Notes under the pieces: model-generated
Databases searched by the model: none
What the model saw: the letters and a program-made list of their open reading frames with translations, nothing else
Told to the model about the DNA's origin: nothing
DNA from: Sphingosinicella xenopeptidilytica
Lineage (GTDB): Bacteria > Pseudomonadota > Alphaproteobacteria > Sphingomonadales > Sphingomonadaceae
Assembly: GCF_042676985.1 (NCBI RefSeq)
Contig: NZ_JBHTIK010000005.1
Span: forward strand, 372,001 to 436,000
Direction: 5' to 3'
DNA length: 64,000 bases
Shown here: one piece after another, positions 1-10,456 of the stretch
Numbering within the stretch: position 1 is the stretch's first letter
Layout: each line of letters starts with the position of its first letter
Program-made: the position numbers and the translations under genes

Positions 1-3000
1 GTGATGTCGCCGACGATGCTCTCGATGTAAGTATTGGGGCTCGAAAGATAGATTCCGATGTTTGTGTTCGTGGTCGCCGATGCGGCATCGCCGCCGCCCT
101 GTCCGGAAAGCGTGATCTTCGCCGCGCCGGGCGTTGTGCCCGTCGATGCGATGTGCGCGCCTTCCAGAATATGGATGCCGTGATTGTTGGCGCTCCCTGC
201 CGTCTCCGATCCTGTCCCGGTGATCGCGATGTCGCCGAACGCGCTTGTGATCGTCGCGGCCGCGCCCTGCAGGCTGACGCCCTGATTGTTCGCTGAAAGC
301 GCGCCGGTGCCGCCGGCGTTGCCGATGACCGTGATCTTCGCCGCGTTGGCAGTGGTTCCGGTCGATTCGATTCGTGCGTCATTGATAAGGCGCACACCGA
401 TGTTGTTGTTCGATGTCGATGCCACCGCGCCGGTGCCGGTCACGCTGATATCGCCGTCGATGCTGGTGATCGCCGCGCCGGTATCCGCCACGTAGACGCC
501 AATGTTGGTCGCGCCGCTTCCGGTGCCGCCCGCCGCGCCGATAATCTCGATCGCCGCCGCGTCGTCTCCCGTGCCCGTGGACGCGATGGTGGCGCCGTCG
601 TGGATATGCACGCCGTAATTCTGCGGCCCGGTGGAGGCGCCGCCGGTTCCCGAGATGAGCATGGCGCCGGAATTGCTGACGACGTCGGTGGCCGTGCCCT
701 TCAGGTAGATGCCGATGTTCGTGCCGCTTGCGGCGGTGCCGCCCGTTCCGGTCAGCGTGAGCGTTCCGGCGCCCAGCGATTCGATGGTGCTGCCATCCAC
801 GAATATGCCGTGGCTGATGCTTGCGCCGCCTTTGCCGAGCAGGCTGATGTTGCCGCCGCCTCCCGCTGCCGTGGAGATGCCGGCGCCCCCGGCCAGCTTG
901 ATCGCTGCATCGCCCGAGCCTGTGCCCGTGCCGGCTTCGTTCGCCTTCAGCGTGATCGCTTCGAACGCGTCGCTGTCCGCTGTGTAGCTGTTCGCGAGCG
1001 TGCCACCGGAAAGCAGGATGCGCGCACCCGCCGTCAGGGCAAGCGTTGCCTTGCCGGTAACGAGCAGATCGGCACCGCTGTTCACCGTGATGTTGCCGAG
1101 TGTCGCCGAATAGGTCTGCGCGCCGCTCGTCGTCACGTCCTGATTGAAGTTCAGGCTGCTGGTCGCCTGCGTCGCGGTAAGGGAGACGCGTGTCGCCGTA
1201 ATTCCGGATACAGGGCCGATTGCACCGATTGTAAGCGCGCCTGCGCCGCCGTGCGTCAGCTCGATCACATCCGTGTCGGCGGCGAGTGTGCCGATGTCGT
1301 TTCCTGTGTTCGTCAGCGTGTAAGCACCGGTATCGTTCAGCAAGAGGAGTTGGGTGGCCGTGATTCCGGCGCTTTGGGTGGTCGCACCAGCGATATCCAG
1401 TGTCAGGCGATTGCCGCCGGTATTGAGCACGCCGTCCACGGCGAGCGTCTGGCTGCCGACAAGGCGCAGGTTGTCCGTGAAAGCGGACAGGCCTGTTCCC
1501 ACGGAGATCGCACCGGCCGTGGAATTGCCGATAACGATTTCGCTGAAGCCATTCTGGAGACGGCCGAGCGCGCTGGCGCTCAGCGTAAGATCACCGCCCG
1601 CGCCGGTGCCGATGCCGATCGTGCGCCCGGCCGTGCGCGTCTGGATCGTCAGAACGCCGCTTCCGGCAACGCTGGACGTGACGGCTATGCCGATCGTGTC
1701 TCCGGTTATGGTGATATCGCCGGTTGCCGTAACGCCGAGCACACCCGTTCCGAACAGGCCGACATCGTTGCCGCTACCCGCGGCCGTGCCCGTCAGCAGA
1801 ATATCGCCGCCGGCGCTGGTGGAAACCTGCCCGCTCGCCGCGATGCGGGCGCCGTCGTAGCTGTTGCTTCCGGTGCTGTTTTCGGTCACGCCGGTGATCG
1901 AGATGTCGCCGCTCGTCGTCTGCACCCTGCCGCCGCCGCTCCCGATCCAGACGCCCTCGCCGATGCCGTTTCTGCGCGTGCCCTGGAGGGTGATGTCGCC
2001 GCCCGCAGTGGACTGGATCGCGGTGGTTGCACCGCCCAGCACGTAGAGCGCCGGGAAGTTGCCGGCGGTGCCGTCGGCGGTCGCGGTCAGCGTGATGTCA
2101 CCCGTTGCAGAGGTGATGCTGCCGCCGGTGGTGACGAGAATGCCGCTGTTGTTGCTGCTCGTTCCCGATGCGTGGCCGGTCATCGAGATGCTGGCGCTGC
2201 CCAGCGCTGAAACGGGCCCCTGGATCGCAATGCCGTGTCCGGTTTCGTCGCCACCCGTTCCGTCGATCGTGAGTTCGCCGCCGGACGAGACAGTGCCGCC
2301 CGTGATGTTCACGCCGTGCGCTGCCGTCGAACCGTTGCCGCCGAGCCCCGTGATCGAAATCGCGCCGGAAGCGGTCTGGAAGCGGCTGACGGTGTTCAGG
2401 CGGACGCCATGAAGGCCGTTGCCGTCTCCGCCGTCGCCCAGGATGGTAAGGCTGCCGCTTCCGGTCGCCTCGACGATCCCGGTATTCAGATCGAACGCTG
2501 CCGCGCTCGATGCACCCTCCGCATCGCTGCCATAGGCCTTGATGTCTATGTTGCCGCCGCCCACGGTGGCGAACTTGCTGCCCCATTGCAGCACGACGCC
2601 GGACATGGCCCGGTCGGCGGTGCCGCCGCCGCCATGCCCGGTGACGCTGAGGTCGCCGTGTTCGGACTGGATCGTCGAACCGGAAAACGTGATGCCGGCA
2701 CGCGCCGTCTGCGCATTGTTGCTGGAGGCGATGCCGCGTCCCGCGAGCTTTATGTTGCCATAGCCGCTGGCCATGATTTTCGTGTTGTCGCCGTAGATGC
2801 CGTGGAGGTTCGCCTCGGCCGCACTGTCTGCGAGGTTGGCGTTCAGGATGATCGCGTCGAACTTGCCTGTCGCTGTCGTGTTCGTGTTCTCGATCCGGCT
2901 TGTGCCCGAGAGGACGATCTGCCGCGCGGCAGTCAACGTGATCGGCACTTCGCCAGACGCCGAAAGTGTAACGTTTCCGGTGCTTACCTTGATGTCGCGT

Positions 3001-6000
3001 GCGGAATTATAGCTCTGCGCGCCCGTCGTCGTAACGCCTCGGGTGAAGGTGATGTCGCCGTTCGTTGGGCTGCTGACGAGCGCGATGCAGGCGGCTGCGA
3101 TGCCCTCTGTACTGCCGATCGCGCCCACGCTGAAGCTGGTGCCGCTACCGTTGGTCAGCGAGATCGATCCCGATCCGATGCTCGCGGCGAGCGTGCCGAT
3201 CGTATTGCCTGCATGATTGAAGGTGTAGTTGCTGGCCGTGCCCAGCAGCAGGAGCTGGCCGGCGGTCAGCGCCGCACTCTGCGTTCCACCGCCGGCAACG
3301 TCGAGCGTCAGGCGGTTGCTGCCCGTGCTGAGCGTGCCGTCGATGGCAAGCGCCCCGGCGCTTTGGAGGCGCAGGTTGTCGACGAAGGCCGACAGACCGC
3401 TTCCGACCGTGATGGCGCCCGCATCCGCATTGCCGATGACGATTTCGGAAAAGCCGTTCTGGATGTTGGCGAGCGAGGCGGCGTCGATCGCGAGGTCGCC
3501 GGCACCGCTGCCGAGGCCGATGGTTCGCCCGTCGGTGCGCGACTGGATCGTCAGGATGCCGTTTCCGGAAACCGTGCCCGTGAAACCGATCGTATCCGCA
3601 TTGATGGTGATGTCGTTCGTGTTCGCGCTGCCGAGCGTGCCGCCCGAACCGATCGTGAAATCCGGTTGTCCGCCGTCGCCGCTCGTCGCGGTGATGCTGA
3701 TGTCGCCCGAGATCGTGTGCACGCCCGCCGAGCTCGATGCGATCCACACGCCTTGGCCGCCCGCCACGGCGGAGCCGATGAGCGCGATGTCGCCCGTGCC
3801 GGTTGTACGCACCTGCGATCCGCTGAACACGTAGAGGCCCGGCGCCACGCCGCTGCCCACGGCCTCGCCGGTAATCTCGATGTCGCCGTTGGTGCCGACG
3901 ATCTGCGACGACTGATGGAGGAAGACGCCGTAGGTGGTGCCGCCCGAGCCCGTGCCGCTGGTGCCGTGAAGCGTGATCGCGCCCGATCCCAGCGATTCGA
4001 TCGTCGATCCGCCGAGCATGTTGATGCCGCGCCCGTCGGCCGCGCCGCCGCGCGCTGAAAGCGCGATGCTGCCCGCCGCGCCCGCGGCCGTGCGGATGAT
4101 CGCGCCGCTCAGGTCGATGCCGCTCAGCGTTCCGGCGTCGGCGGTCGCGCGGCGATTGGCCGTGATGTCGATCGCCGCGAACGGCGTCAGCCCGCCGGCA
4201 TATGTGTTCTCGACCTTCGCGCCGGTGGTGAGCGAAACCTGCCGCGCCGCGTCCATGCTCAGCGTCGCGGCGCCCGTGACGGTGAGCGTCGTGCTTGCCG
4301 CGAGCTTGATATCGCGCTCGGATGTGTAATCCTGCGCGCCGCCGGTCGTGATGTTGCCGTTCAGCAGAATATCGCCCGCGGTGGCGGCGCTCGTGACGGT
4401 GAGCGCACCTGCCGTGATCGCGCGCAGCGTAATGTCGCCCGCCGCAGCGTTGGTCTTGCCCGCGCCGTTGCGCAGATCGATGGTGACGGTGCCGGTACCG
4501 GCGGCGATCGCCGTGCCCACGCCCATAGTGATGGCGGCGGCTCCGCTGTCGCGATGGGCATCCACCACGCCGTTCGCGAGCGTATCGTTGGCGATGAGCG
4601 TGAGATCGCCATTGTCGGTGGTGATGCTTGCATTGAGGAGTACGCTGCGCCCGGCCTGCAGCGTCAGATCGCCGCCGTCTCCGAGTGCGTTGTTCACCGT
4701 TACTGCGGCCGAGACGGTGATGTCGTTCGAAGCCTGCAGCGTCAGGTTGGTGCCCGCCGCGAGCAGCGCCGCGAGCGAAGTCGCGGAGATGTTGACGGTC
4801 GCGTCCGGATCGTCGGCATAGGAGAGGCCGCCCGCCGCCGCGAGGTCGGTCGTGAACAGATAAACGGCGCCGCTGTTGCTGATGCTGTTGCTGGCGCCGT
4901 CGTCGCCGTTCGCGCCCGCCGCGAGGCGAAATCCATTCGCGCTGAGCGCCGCCGAGACGCCGAGATTGTCGCCGGTGCCGAGCGTGAGCGAGGTATCGAA
5001 TGTCCCCGCGTAGCCGCTGCCGATGGTGCCCTTGTGCACGCCCCCGGTGAAGCTCGTGTCGGAGAAGGTGAGCAGGTAGAGCGCGCCCGCGTTCTCGACA
5101 GCGTTGCCGGCGCCGTCGTCGTAGTTCGCGCCTGCGACGAGATAGTCGCCGTCGCCGTTCAGGGCGACGGAACGGCCGAACTGGTCGCTGGCCTCCAGCG
5201 CGGCAAGATCGCGGCTCTTGCCGCCGCTGTAGCCCTTGCCGATCGTACCCGCGAGCGCACCGCCGCCGAAATCGCCGTTCGTGAACGTGAACAGGTGCAC
5301 CGCGCCGGCGTCCGTGGTGCTGTTGCCCGAACCATTGTCGCCGGTGGCGCCCGCCGCGAGCCTGTCGCCGGCACCGTTCAGAGCGGCCGAGACGCCGAAA
5401 AAGTCGCTGGTATCGAGCGAGGCGACGTTGACGTCGCCCACGCCGACATAACCCTTGCCGATCGTACCGGAATGCGTGCCGCCGCCGAAATCGGTATCGG
5501 TGAAACGGAAGAGATAGACCGCGCCGTAATCGTCGTTGGCGCCGCCACTGACGCCGTCATCGAGATAGGCGCCCGCCGCGAGCCGGTCGCCCGCCGCGTT
5601 CAAGGCCACCGACGTGCCGAACCTGTCGGCCGCGGCGAGCGGCGTCAGATCGATGTTGCCCGTGCCCGTATAGCCCTTGCCGATGGTGCCGACGTGCGCG
5701 CCGTCCGCGAAGCTGTCGTCCGAAAAGCTGAACAGGTATACCGCGCCCGCACCGCCGGTCGTGTTGCCGAGCCCGGCGTCCGCCCACGCGCCGACCGCCA
5801 TGCGGTCGCCGTCGTCGTTCAGCGATACGGAGAAGCCGAAACCATCGGCCGCGTCGAGCTGCGCAACGTTCACGTTCTTGCCGCCGACATAGCCCTTGCC
5901 GACGATCGCCTCGAGCGCGCCGTCCGAATACTGGTCGTCGCTGAAGCTGAAGAGATAGACGGCACCGGATGCCGCCGCGGCATTGCCCGCGCCGTTGTCG

Positions 6001-9000
6001 GCATAGGCGCCGACGGCAAGCCGGTCTCCGGCGCCGTTCAGTGCCACCGCCATGCCGAACTGCTCGCCGGTGTCGGGCGCGGCGTTGAGCGCGATATCGT
6101 GTGTCCGCACATAACCGTCGCCGACCATGCCGACGAGATTGCCGCCGTAGAAATTCGTATCCTCGAAGCGGAACAAATAGACCGCGCCCGACACGGCCGT
6201 GCGGTTGCTCGCACCGCCGTCGCCGGTCGCGCCGACGGCGAGCCGGTCGCCCGCGCCATTCAGCGCGACCGACACACCGAACTGGTCGCTGTTGTCGAGC
6301 GAGATGACATTGATCTTGTCGCTGCCCGAATAATTCTTGCCGAGCGTGGTCGTCAGGCTGCCGCCCGAAAAATTGCCGTCCGTGAAACTCAGCAGATAGA
6401 CGGCGCCCGAACCGGCGGCGCTGTTCGCATTGCCGCCGTCTCCGAAGGCGCCGACGGCAAGACGGTCGCCCGCATCATTGAGCGAGATGCCGCGTCCGAA
6501 CTGGTCGGCCGCTTCGAGCGCGCCGACGTTGACGTTGGCGCCGCCCGTGTATCCCTTGCCGATCGTGCCGGTGTGGCTGCCTCCGGTGAAGTCGTCGTCG
6601 GTGAAGCTGAACAGGTGCACGGCACCCGACGCACTGGCGACATCGCCGCTGCCACCGTCGCCGATGGCGCCGACGGCGAGCCGGTCACCGGCGCCGTTCA
6701 GCGCCACGGAAACGCCGAATTGATCGGAGGCGCCGAGCTGCGTCACGTCGATATCGTTCGTGCCCGCGTAGTCGGCGCCGATCACACCGGCCACCGCACC
6801 GCCGGTGAAGTTGCTGTCGTTGAAGCGGATCAGATAGGCCGCGCCCGCCGAGGTCAGATCGTCGTTGGCGCCCTTGTCGCCGATGGCGCCCACGGCGAGC
6901 CGGTCGCCTGCCGCGTTCAGCGCGACCGAAATCCCGAACTGATCGTTCATGGCAAGGCCGGAAACGTCGACGCCGTATCCCTTGCCCACGGTCGCGACGT
7001 GGGTGCCGTCCGAGAAGTCATCGTCGGAGAAGGTGAAGAGATAGACCGCGCCGGTGTTCGTCGTGCTGCCGCCGTCATCCCCGAGCGCGCCGACCGCCAG
7101 CCGATCGCCGCTGTCATTGAGCGCGACGCCGCTGCCGAACCAATCGTTCATTTCAAGGCCGGGCATGTCGACGTTCTTGCCGCCCGTGTAGCCTTTGCCG
7201 ATGATGCCCGAGAGCGTGCCGCCCGAGAAATTCGCATCGTCGAAGCTGAACAGGTAGACCGCGCCGGAACCCGATGTGACGTTGCCGAATCCCGAGTCCG
7301 CCCAGGCGCCCACCGCCATGCGATCGCCGACGCCGTTGAGCGCGACGGAAACGCCAAAACTGTCGCCGCTGTCGAGCGCGGGAATATCGATGTCGCCGGT
7401 ATGCCAGGAATCGCGGCCGAGCACGCCGCGCACCGCCCCGTTCGAAAAATTGCCGTCGCTGAAGCCGAGGAGATAGACTGCGCCTGCTCCCGTGCTGGCG
7501 TTGTTGCCGCCATCGTCGCCGTATGTGCCGATCGCGAGTCGGTCGCCCACGCCGTTCAGCGCCACCGAAAAGCCGAAGGCGTCGGAGCCCTCGATCTCGG
7601 GGATGCCGATGTTCTTTCCGCCGGTGTATCCCTTGCCGACAATGGCCGTCTGCGCGCCGCCGGAGAAATTCCCGTCGGAAAAGCTGAGCAGATAGACCGC
7701 ACCGGCGCCCGCCGTGGTGTCGCCGTTCCCGGCGTCGCCGAGCGCGCCCGCGGCAAGCCGATTGCCCGCGGCATTCAGGGCGACCGAATAGCCGAACGAA
7801 TCTCCTGCGCCGAGCGCTGAGATGTTGGTGTCGCCGCCACCCACGTAGCCCTTGCCGACAGTCCCCGAGAGCGTGCCGCCGGAGAAGTTCGTGTCGGTGA
7901 AGCTGATCAGATGGATCGCGCCCGAAGCGTCCGCGGCGTTGCCGGCGCCGTCATCGCCCGCCGCGCCGATGGCGAGCCGGTCGCCCGTTGCATTGAGCGC
8001 GACGGAAACGCCGAGAAGATCGCCCGCCGCAACACCGGACAGGGAAACATCGCCCGCACCGATATATCCGTTGCCGATCGTCCCGGCGTGGCTGGCGCCG
8101 CCGAATGCGGTGTCCGCGAAGCTCAGCAGATACACGGCACCCGAATCCGCCGCACCGTTCGCGAAGCCGTTGTCGGTCCAGGTTCCGACCGCAAGCCGAT
8201 TTCCGGCGGCGTTGAGGCTGACGGAACGTCCGAAGCTGTCATCGGTCTCCAGTGGTGCGAGATTGAAGTCGCCTGCTCCGGCATAGTCCTTGCCGATGGT
8301 GCCGACATGCGTACCGCCCGAGAAATTCGAATCCGCGAACGTGAACAGATAGACAGCGCCCGCCGCGCTGGTGCTTTCACCGAAACCGTCGTCGCCGACC
8401 GCGCCGACGGCAAGGCGGTCGCCCGCCGCATTCAGGGCCACGGACGTACCGAAGGCGTCCGCCCCGGACAGGCCGACATCGATGTTGCCGCCGCCCGTGT
8501 AGCCCTTGCCGATGATGCCTTTCAGCGTGCCGCCGGAAAAGGAACTGTCGGCGAAGCTGAACAGGTAGACCGCGCCCATGTTGAGCACGACATTGCCGGC
8601 CCCGTCATCGCCGCTGGCGCCGATCGCCATGCGGTCTCCCGCTGCGTTCATCGCGACCGAAACGCCGAACGCATCGCTGGTGTCGATGCTCGCGCCGATG
8701 GCATCGGCGAAGGTGTCCGGATTGCTGTCGTTCGCATAGACGGCGCCGAGGATCGCGGCGTACTGCCAGCTTTCGACGTCGTCGACCGTGCCGATCACGA
8801 TGTTCTTCGGATCGAGCAGCAGATGCCCGCCCGCACCCGTGAATACCCGGTCGAGCGCGGCCTGCCGAAGATCGCCCGCCGAGGAGATTTCTACCGAACC
8901 GCCGCGCCCGCCGCGCGCATCGACCGCGCCGAGGAAGGTCGTTCGCGTGTCCGACCAGAACACCGCCGTGCCGCCGTCGCCGCGTGAGGACGAGACGTCG

Positions 9001-10427
9001 ATCGCGGTGGCGTTGCCGACGAAAAGCGTGTCCGCGCTCGGTAGGGCTTCGAGACTGCCCCAGCGACCGAGGAACGTCGAATGATAAGCCTGCGCCGCAT
9101 CGGGCGTCTTGCCGCCCTGAAACGCGCCGCCGATGCGCACGAGCCCGCCTGCAAGCCGACCGCGCGCGCTGAGGTGCGTGGAAAGCAGCGAGACGCTGGC
9201 GCCGCTGAGATCGATCCGTCCGCCGCGCCCGTAAACGCCGTCCGCCGCATAGGTGCCCGACGTGGCGAGCCCGCCCTCGGTGACGACGCGGATCGCGCCG
9301 CCGTTTACCGCGCCCGAGGCGTCGTTGCGGCTCGTCGCGGTCTCGATGATGCGCCCGGCATCGAGGCGGATCGTGCCGCCGTCGCCGAGACGGCCGGTTG
9401 TGGCAATGTTTTCCGCAAGCGATAGCAGACCGTCCGCCTCGACCGTGATCGCGCCGCCGTCTGTGCCGCTGGCGGAGATCAATCCGCCCAGGGAAACGCT
9501 GCTGCCGCTGATCGCGATTGCGCCGCCGCCCTGCTTTTCACTGTCGGCGCTGAGGCGGCCGGTCGCGGTGACGCTGCCCGACCCGGAAAGCACGATGCTG
9601 CCGCCCTTGCGGCTGATGCCATCCGCGCGCACGACGCCCGACACGTTCACCGAAGCGTTGACCACGTCACGCGCGGTAGCGGCACTCAGCAGCACCTTGC
9701 CGCCGCTCGCTTCGATGACGCCGCTGTTGTCGACAAGTGCAGTGCCGCCGTCGCCGATGGTGGCCGCGACGATGCCGTCCGGCGCGAACGATACCAGTCC
9801 GTCGCCGTAGAAATCGACCGTGAAGGCGGTGCTTGCGCCGAGCGCGACGCGGCCGAGGTTGGCGATGATCGTGCCGCTGTTGCGGACGCTCGGCGCGACC
9901 AGCGCGGCGAGCCCCGCGTCGCGTACCGTGATGCGCCCTTCGTTGACGATCGATGCGCCGGGCAGGCTACCACCGGAGAAATTGAGCGATCCCGTCGCCA
10001 TGAAGGCCTGTCGGTCGATGTCCGCTGTCGTCGCGACGAGTCCGCCGACGTCCACGGTCGCATCCTTGCCGAAGGCGATACCGTTCCGGTTGATGAGGAC
10101 GACGCGGCCGTTCGCGGTGAGGCTGCCGAGGATCGAGGAGGGGTCCGCGCCCGTCACGCGGTTCACGGCGACCGACGTGCTGCCGGGCTGGATGAAGCGC
10201 GTGCTTTCGCCCGTGCCGATCGAAAAGCTGTTCCAGTCGAGGATCGCGCGGTCGCTCGTCTGCGTCACTGTCACGTGGCCGGTGCCGTCGCCCGCGATCG
10301 ATGCGTTCCCGGCGTTCACCGTGCCGCCGGAGGGGCCGGCGTGCGCCGCGCCCGCAAGCGCGAGTGCGGCAAGGCTGGTGCCCGCAAGAATGATGCGGCG
10401 CTTGTCGAATACGGAACGCGGGGCCAT
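1..10427 (-). CDS. Giant filamentous-haemagglutinin-type TpsA exoprotein with FG-GAP-like repeats (partial, C-terminus off window)
   Basis: The frame starting at the ATG at 10427 shows no stop down to base 1, giving at least 3,475 residues. Residues 1-30 form a signal peptide ending AGAAHA. The TPS secretion domain follows (about 31-290) and contains the NRNGI motif typical of FHA-family proteins. A GGHLLLDPKNI motif, characteristic of FHA proteins, lies near residue 537. Eighteen FG-GAP-like units of about 73 residues fill roughly residues 575-1865, after which come glycine-rich GDITITG-type beta-helix repeats to the edge. TpsA proteins are exported through a TpsB partner, and one is encoded just upstream (10978-12690), so surface display or release is expected. 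It is the last visible gene of a SapC-TpsB-IalB-TpsA operon, 29 bp after the IalB-like gene. Function as adhesin is inferred from family. Long open frames on the opposite strand here are composition shadows. Confidence 0.93.
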   Translation of the reverse strand, partial: MAPRSVFDKRRIILAGTSLAALALAGAAHAGPSGGTVNAGNASIAGDGTGHVTVTQTSDRAILDWNSFSIGTGESTRFIQPGSTSVAVNRVTGADPSSILGSLTANGRVVLINRNGIAFGKDATVDVGGLVATTADIDRQAFMATGSLNFSGGSLPGASIVNEGRITVRDAGLAALVAPSVRNSGTIIANLGRVALGASTAFTVDFYGDGLVSFAPDGIVAATIGDGGTALVDNSGVIEASGGKVLLSAATARDVVNASVNVSGVVRADGISRKGGSIVLSGSGSVTATGRLSADSEKQGGGAIAISGSSVSLGGLISASGTDGGAITVEADGLLSLAENIATTGRLGDGGTIRLDAGRIIETATSRNDASGAVNGGAIRVVTEGGLATSGTYAADGVYGRGGRIDLSGASVSLLSTHLSARGRLAGGLVRIGGAFQGGKTPDAAQAYHSTFLGRWGSLEALPSADTLFVGNATAIDVSSSRGDGGTAVFWSDTRTTFLGAVDARGGRGGSVEISSAGDLRQAALDRVFTGAGGHLLLDPKNIVIGTVDDVESWQYAAILGAVYANDSNPDTFADAIGASIDTSDAFGVSVAMNAAGDRMAIGASGDDGAGNVVLNMGAVYLFSFADSSFSGGTLKGIIGKGYTGGGNIDVGLSGADAFGTSVALNAAGDRLAVGAVGDDGFGESTSAAGAVYLFTFADSNFSGGTHVGTIGKDYAGAGDFNLAPLETDDSFGRSVSLNAAGNRLAVGTWTDNGFANGAADSGAVYLLSFADTAFGGASHAGTIGNGYIGAGDVSLSGVAAGDLLGVSVALNATGDRLAIGAAGDDGAGNAADASGAIHLISFTDTNFSGGTLSGTVGKGYVGGGDTNISALGAGDSFGYSVALNAAGNRLAAGALGDAGNGDTTAGAGAVYLLSFSDGNFSGGAQTAIVGKGYTGGKNIGIPEIEGSDAFGFSVALNGVGDRLAIGTYGDDGGNNASTGAGAVYLLGFSDGNFSNGAVRGVLGRDSWHTGDIDIPALDSGDSFGVSVALNGVGDRMAVGAWADSGFGNVTSGSGAVYLFSFDDANFSGGTLSGIIGKGYTGGKNVDMPGLEMNDWFGSGVALNDSGDRLAVGALGDDGGSTTNTGAVYLFTFSDDDFSDGTHVATVGKGYGVDVSGLAMNDQFGISVALNAAGDRLAVGAIGDKGANDDLTSAGAAYLIRFNDSNFTGGAVAGVIGADYAGTNDIDVTQLGASDQFGVSVALNGAGDRLAVGAIGDGGSGDVASASGAVHLFSFTDDDFTGGSHTGTIGKGYTGGANVNVGALEAADQFGRGISLNDAGDRLAVGAFGDGGNANSAAGSGAVYLLSFTDGNFSGGSLTTTLGKNYSGSDKINVISLDNSDQFGVSVALNGAGDRLAVGATGDGGASNRTAVSGAVYLFRFEDTNFYGGNLVGMVGDGYVRTHDIALNAAPDTGEQFGMAVALNGAGDRLAVGAYADNGAGNAAAASGAVYLFSFSDDQYSDGALEAIVGKGYVGGKNVNVAQLDAADGFGFSVSLNDDGDRMAVGAWADAGLGNTTGGAGAVYLFSFSDDSFADGAHVGTIGKGYTGTGNIDLTPLAAADRFGTSVALNAAGDRLAAGAYLDDGVSGGANDDYGAVYLFRFTDTDFGGGTHSGTIGKGYVGVGDVNVASLDTSDFFGVSAALNGAGDRLAAGATGDNGSGNSTTDAGAVHLFTFTNGDFGGGALAGTIGKGYSGGKSRDLAALEASDQFGRSVALNGDGDYLVAGANYDDGAGNAVENAGALYLLTFSDTSFTGGVHKGTIGSGYAGTFDTSLTLGTGDNLGVSAALSANGFRLAAGANGDDGASNSISNSGAVYLFTTDLAAAGGLSYADDPDATVNISATSLAALLAAGTNLTLQASNDITVSAAVTVNNALGDGGDLTLQAGRSVLLNASITTDNGDLTLIANDTLANGVVDAHRDSGAAAITMGVGTAIAAGTGTVTIDLRNGAGKTNAAAGDITLRAITAGALTVTSAATAGDILLNGNITTGGAQDYTSERDIKLAASTTLTVTGAATLSMDAARQVSLTTGAKVENTYAGGLTPFAAIDITANRRATADAGTLSGIDLSGAIIRTAAGAAGSIALSARGGAADGRGINMLGGSTIESLGSGAITLHGTSGTGSGGTTYGVFLHQSSQIVGTNGDIEITGEAVGSGVAPGLYVFSGSQVRTTGTGDIALIGSAVAGGQGVWIASSSAGVHTISGDISITATSGDGGQPDFTIGSGGTLGSANTNDITINADTIGFTGTVSGNGILTIQSRTDGRTIGLGSGAGDLAIDAASLANIQNGFSEIVIGNADAGAITVGSGLSAFVDNLRLQSAGALAIDGTLSTGSNRLTLDVAGGGTQSAALTAGQLLLLGTASNYTFNHAGNTIGTLAASIGSGSISLTNGSGTSFSVGAIGSTEGIAAACIALVSSPTNGDITFTRGVTTTGAQSYNSARDIKVSTGNVTLSASGEVPITLTAARQIVLSGTSRIENTNTTATGKFDAIILNANLADSAAEANLHGIYGDNTKIMASGYGNIKLAGRGIASSNNAQTARAGITFSGSTIQSEHGDLSVTGHGGGGTADRAMSGVVLQWGSKFATVGGGNIDIKAYGSDAEGASSAAAFDLNTGIVEATGSGSLTILGDGGDGNGLHGVRLNTVSRFQTASGAISITGLGGNGSTAAHGVNITGGTVSSGGELTIDGTGGDETGHGIAIQGPVSALGSASISMTGHASGTSSNNSGILVTTGGSITSATGDITLTATADGTAGNFPALYVLGGATTAIQSTAGGDITLQGTRRNGIGEGVWIGSGGGRVQTTSGDISITGVTENSTGSNSYDGARIAASGQVSTSAGGDILLTGTAAGSGNDVGLFGTGVLGVTATGDITITGDTIGIAVTSSVAGSGVLTIQTRTAGRTIGIGTGAGGDLTLSASALGRLQNGFSEIVIGNSTAGAISVGTGLSAFTDNLRLVGSQTLAVDGVLNTGGNRLTLDIAGATTQSAGITATQLLLLNDTGAYTLTNTGNDIGTLAADTDVIELTHGGAGALTIGAIGPVSGITATRVSLTATQATSSLNFNQDVTTSGAQTYSATLGNITVNSGADLLVTGKATLALTAGARILLSGGTLANSYTADSDAFEAITLKANEAGTGTGSGDAAIKLAGGAGISTAAGGGGNISLLGKGGASISHGIFVDGSTIESLGAGTLTLTGTGGTAASGTNIGIYLKGTATDVVSNSGAMLISGTGGASTGPQNYGVHIHDGATIASTGTGDDAAAIEIIGAAGGTGSGATNIGVYVADTGAAITSIDGDISVTGTGAVASTSNNNIGVRLINDARIESTGTTANAAKITVIGNAGGTGALSANNQGVSLQGAAATITSAFGDIAITGTGSETAGSANNHGIHILEGAHIASTGTTPGAAKITLSGQGGGDAASATTNTNIGIYLSSPNTYIESIVGDI
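4840..8700 (-). repeat. Eighteen tandem FG-GAP-like protein repeats (about 219 bp period)
   Basis: Within the TpsA gene the motif IGKGY (or a close variant) recurs 17 times, near 8508, 8278, 8065, 7846, 7627, 7408, 7189, 6975, 6768, 6550, 6330, 6112, 5890, 5672, 5446, 5233 and 5008. Spacing is mostly 207-230 bp. Each unit also carries FGxSVALNxxGDRLAxGA, a D/G-rich stretch and GAVYLFxF. This is the FG-GAP (integrin-type beta-propeller) pattern plus a G-K-G-Y insert. An eighteenth core, lacking IGKGY on its upstream side, lies near 8640-8690. Confidence 0.9.
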
Positions 10428-10456
10428 CGGGAACGCCTTTTGTTGTTATTGGTCTT

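Noticed and set aside
4840..8700. CRISPR array
   Set aside because: The periodic 219-bp units are in-frame protein repeats without identical short direct repeats or unique spacers.
600..8987. Very long open frames on the plus strand (for example 600-2210, 2235-4058, 4554-7820, 7911-8987)
   Set aside because: They lie opposite the continuous TpsA frame; their proteins are Arg/Ala/Glu-rich with no domain and arise from the GC-rich repeat codons of the real gene.
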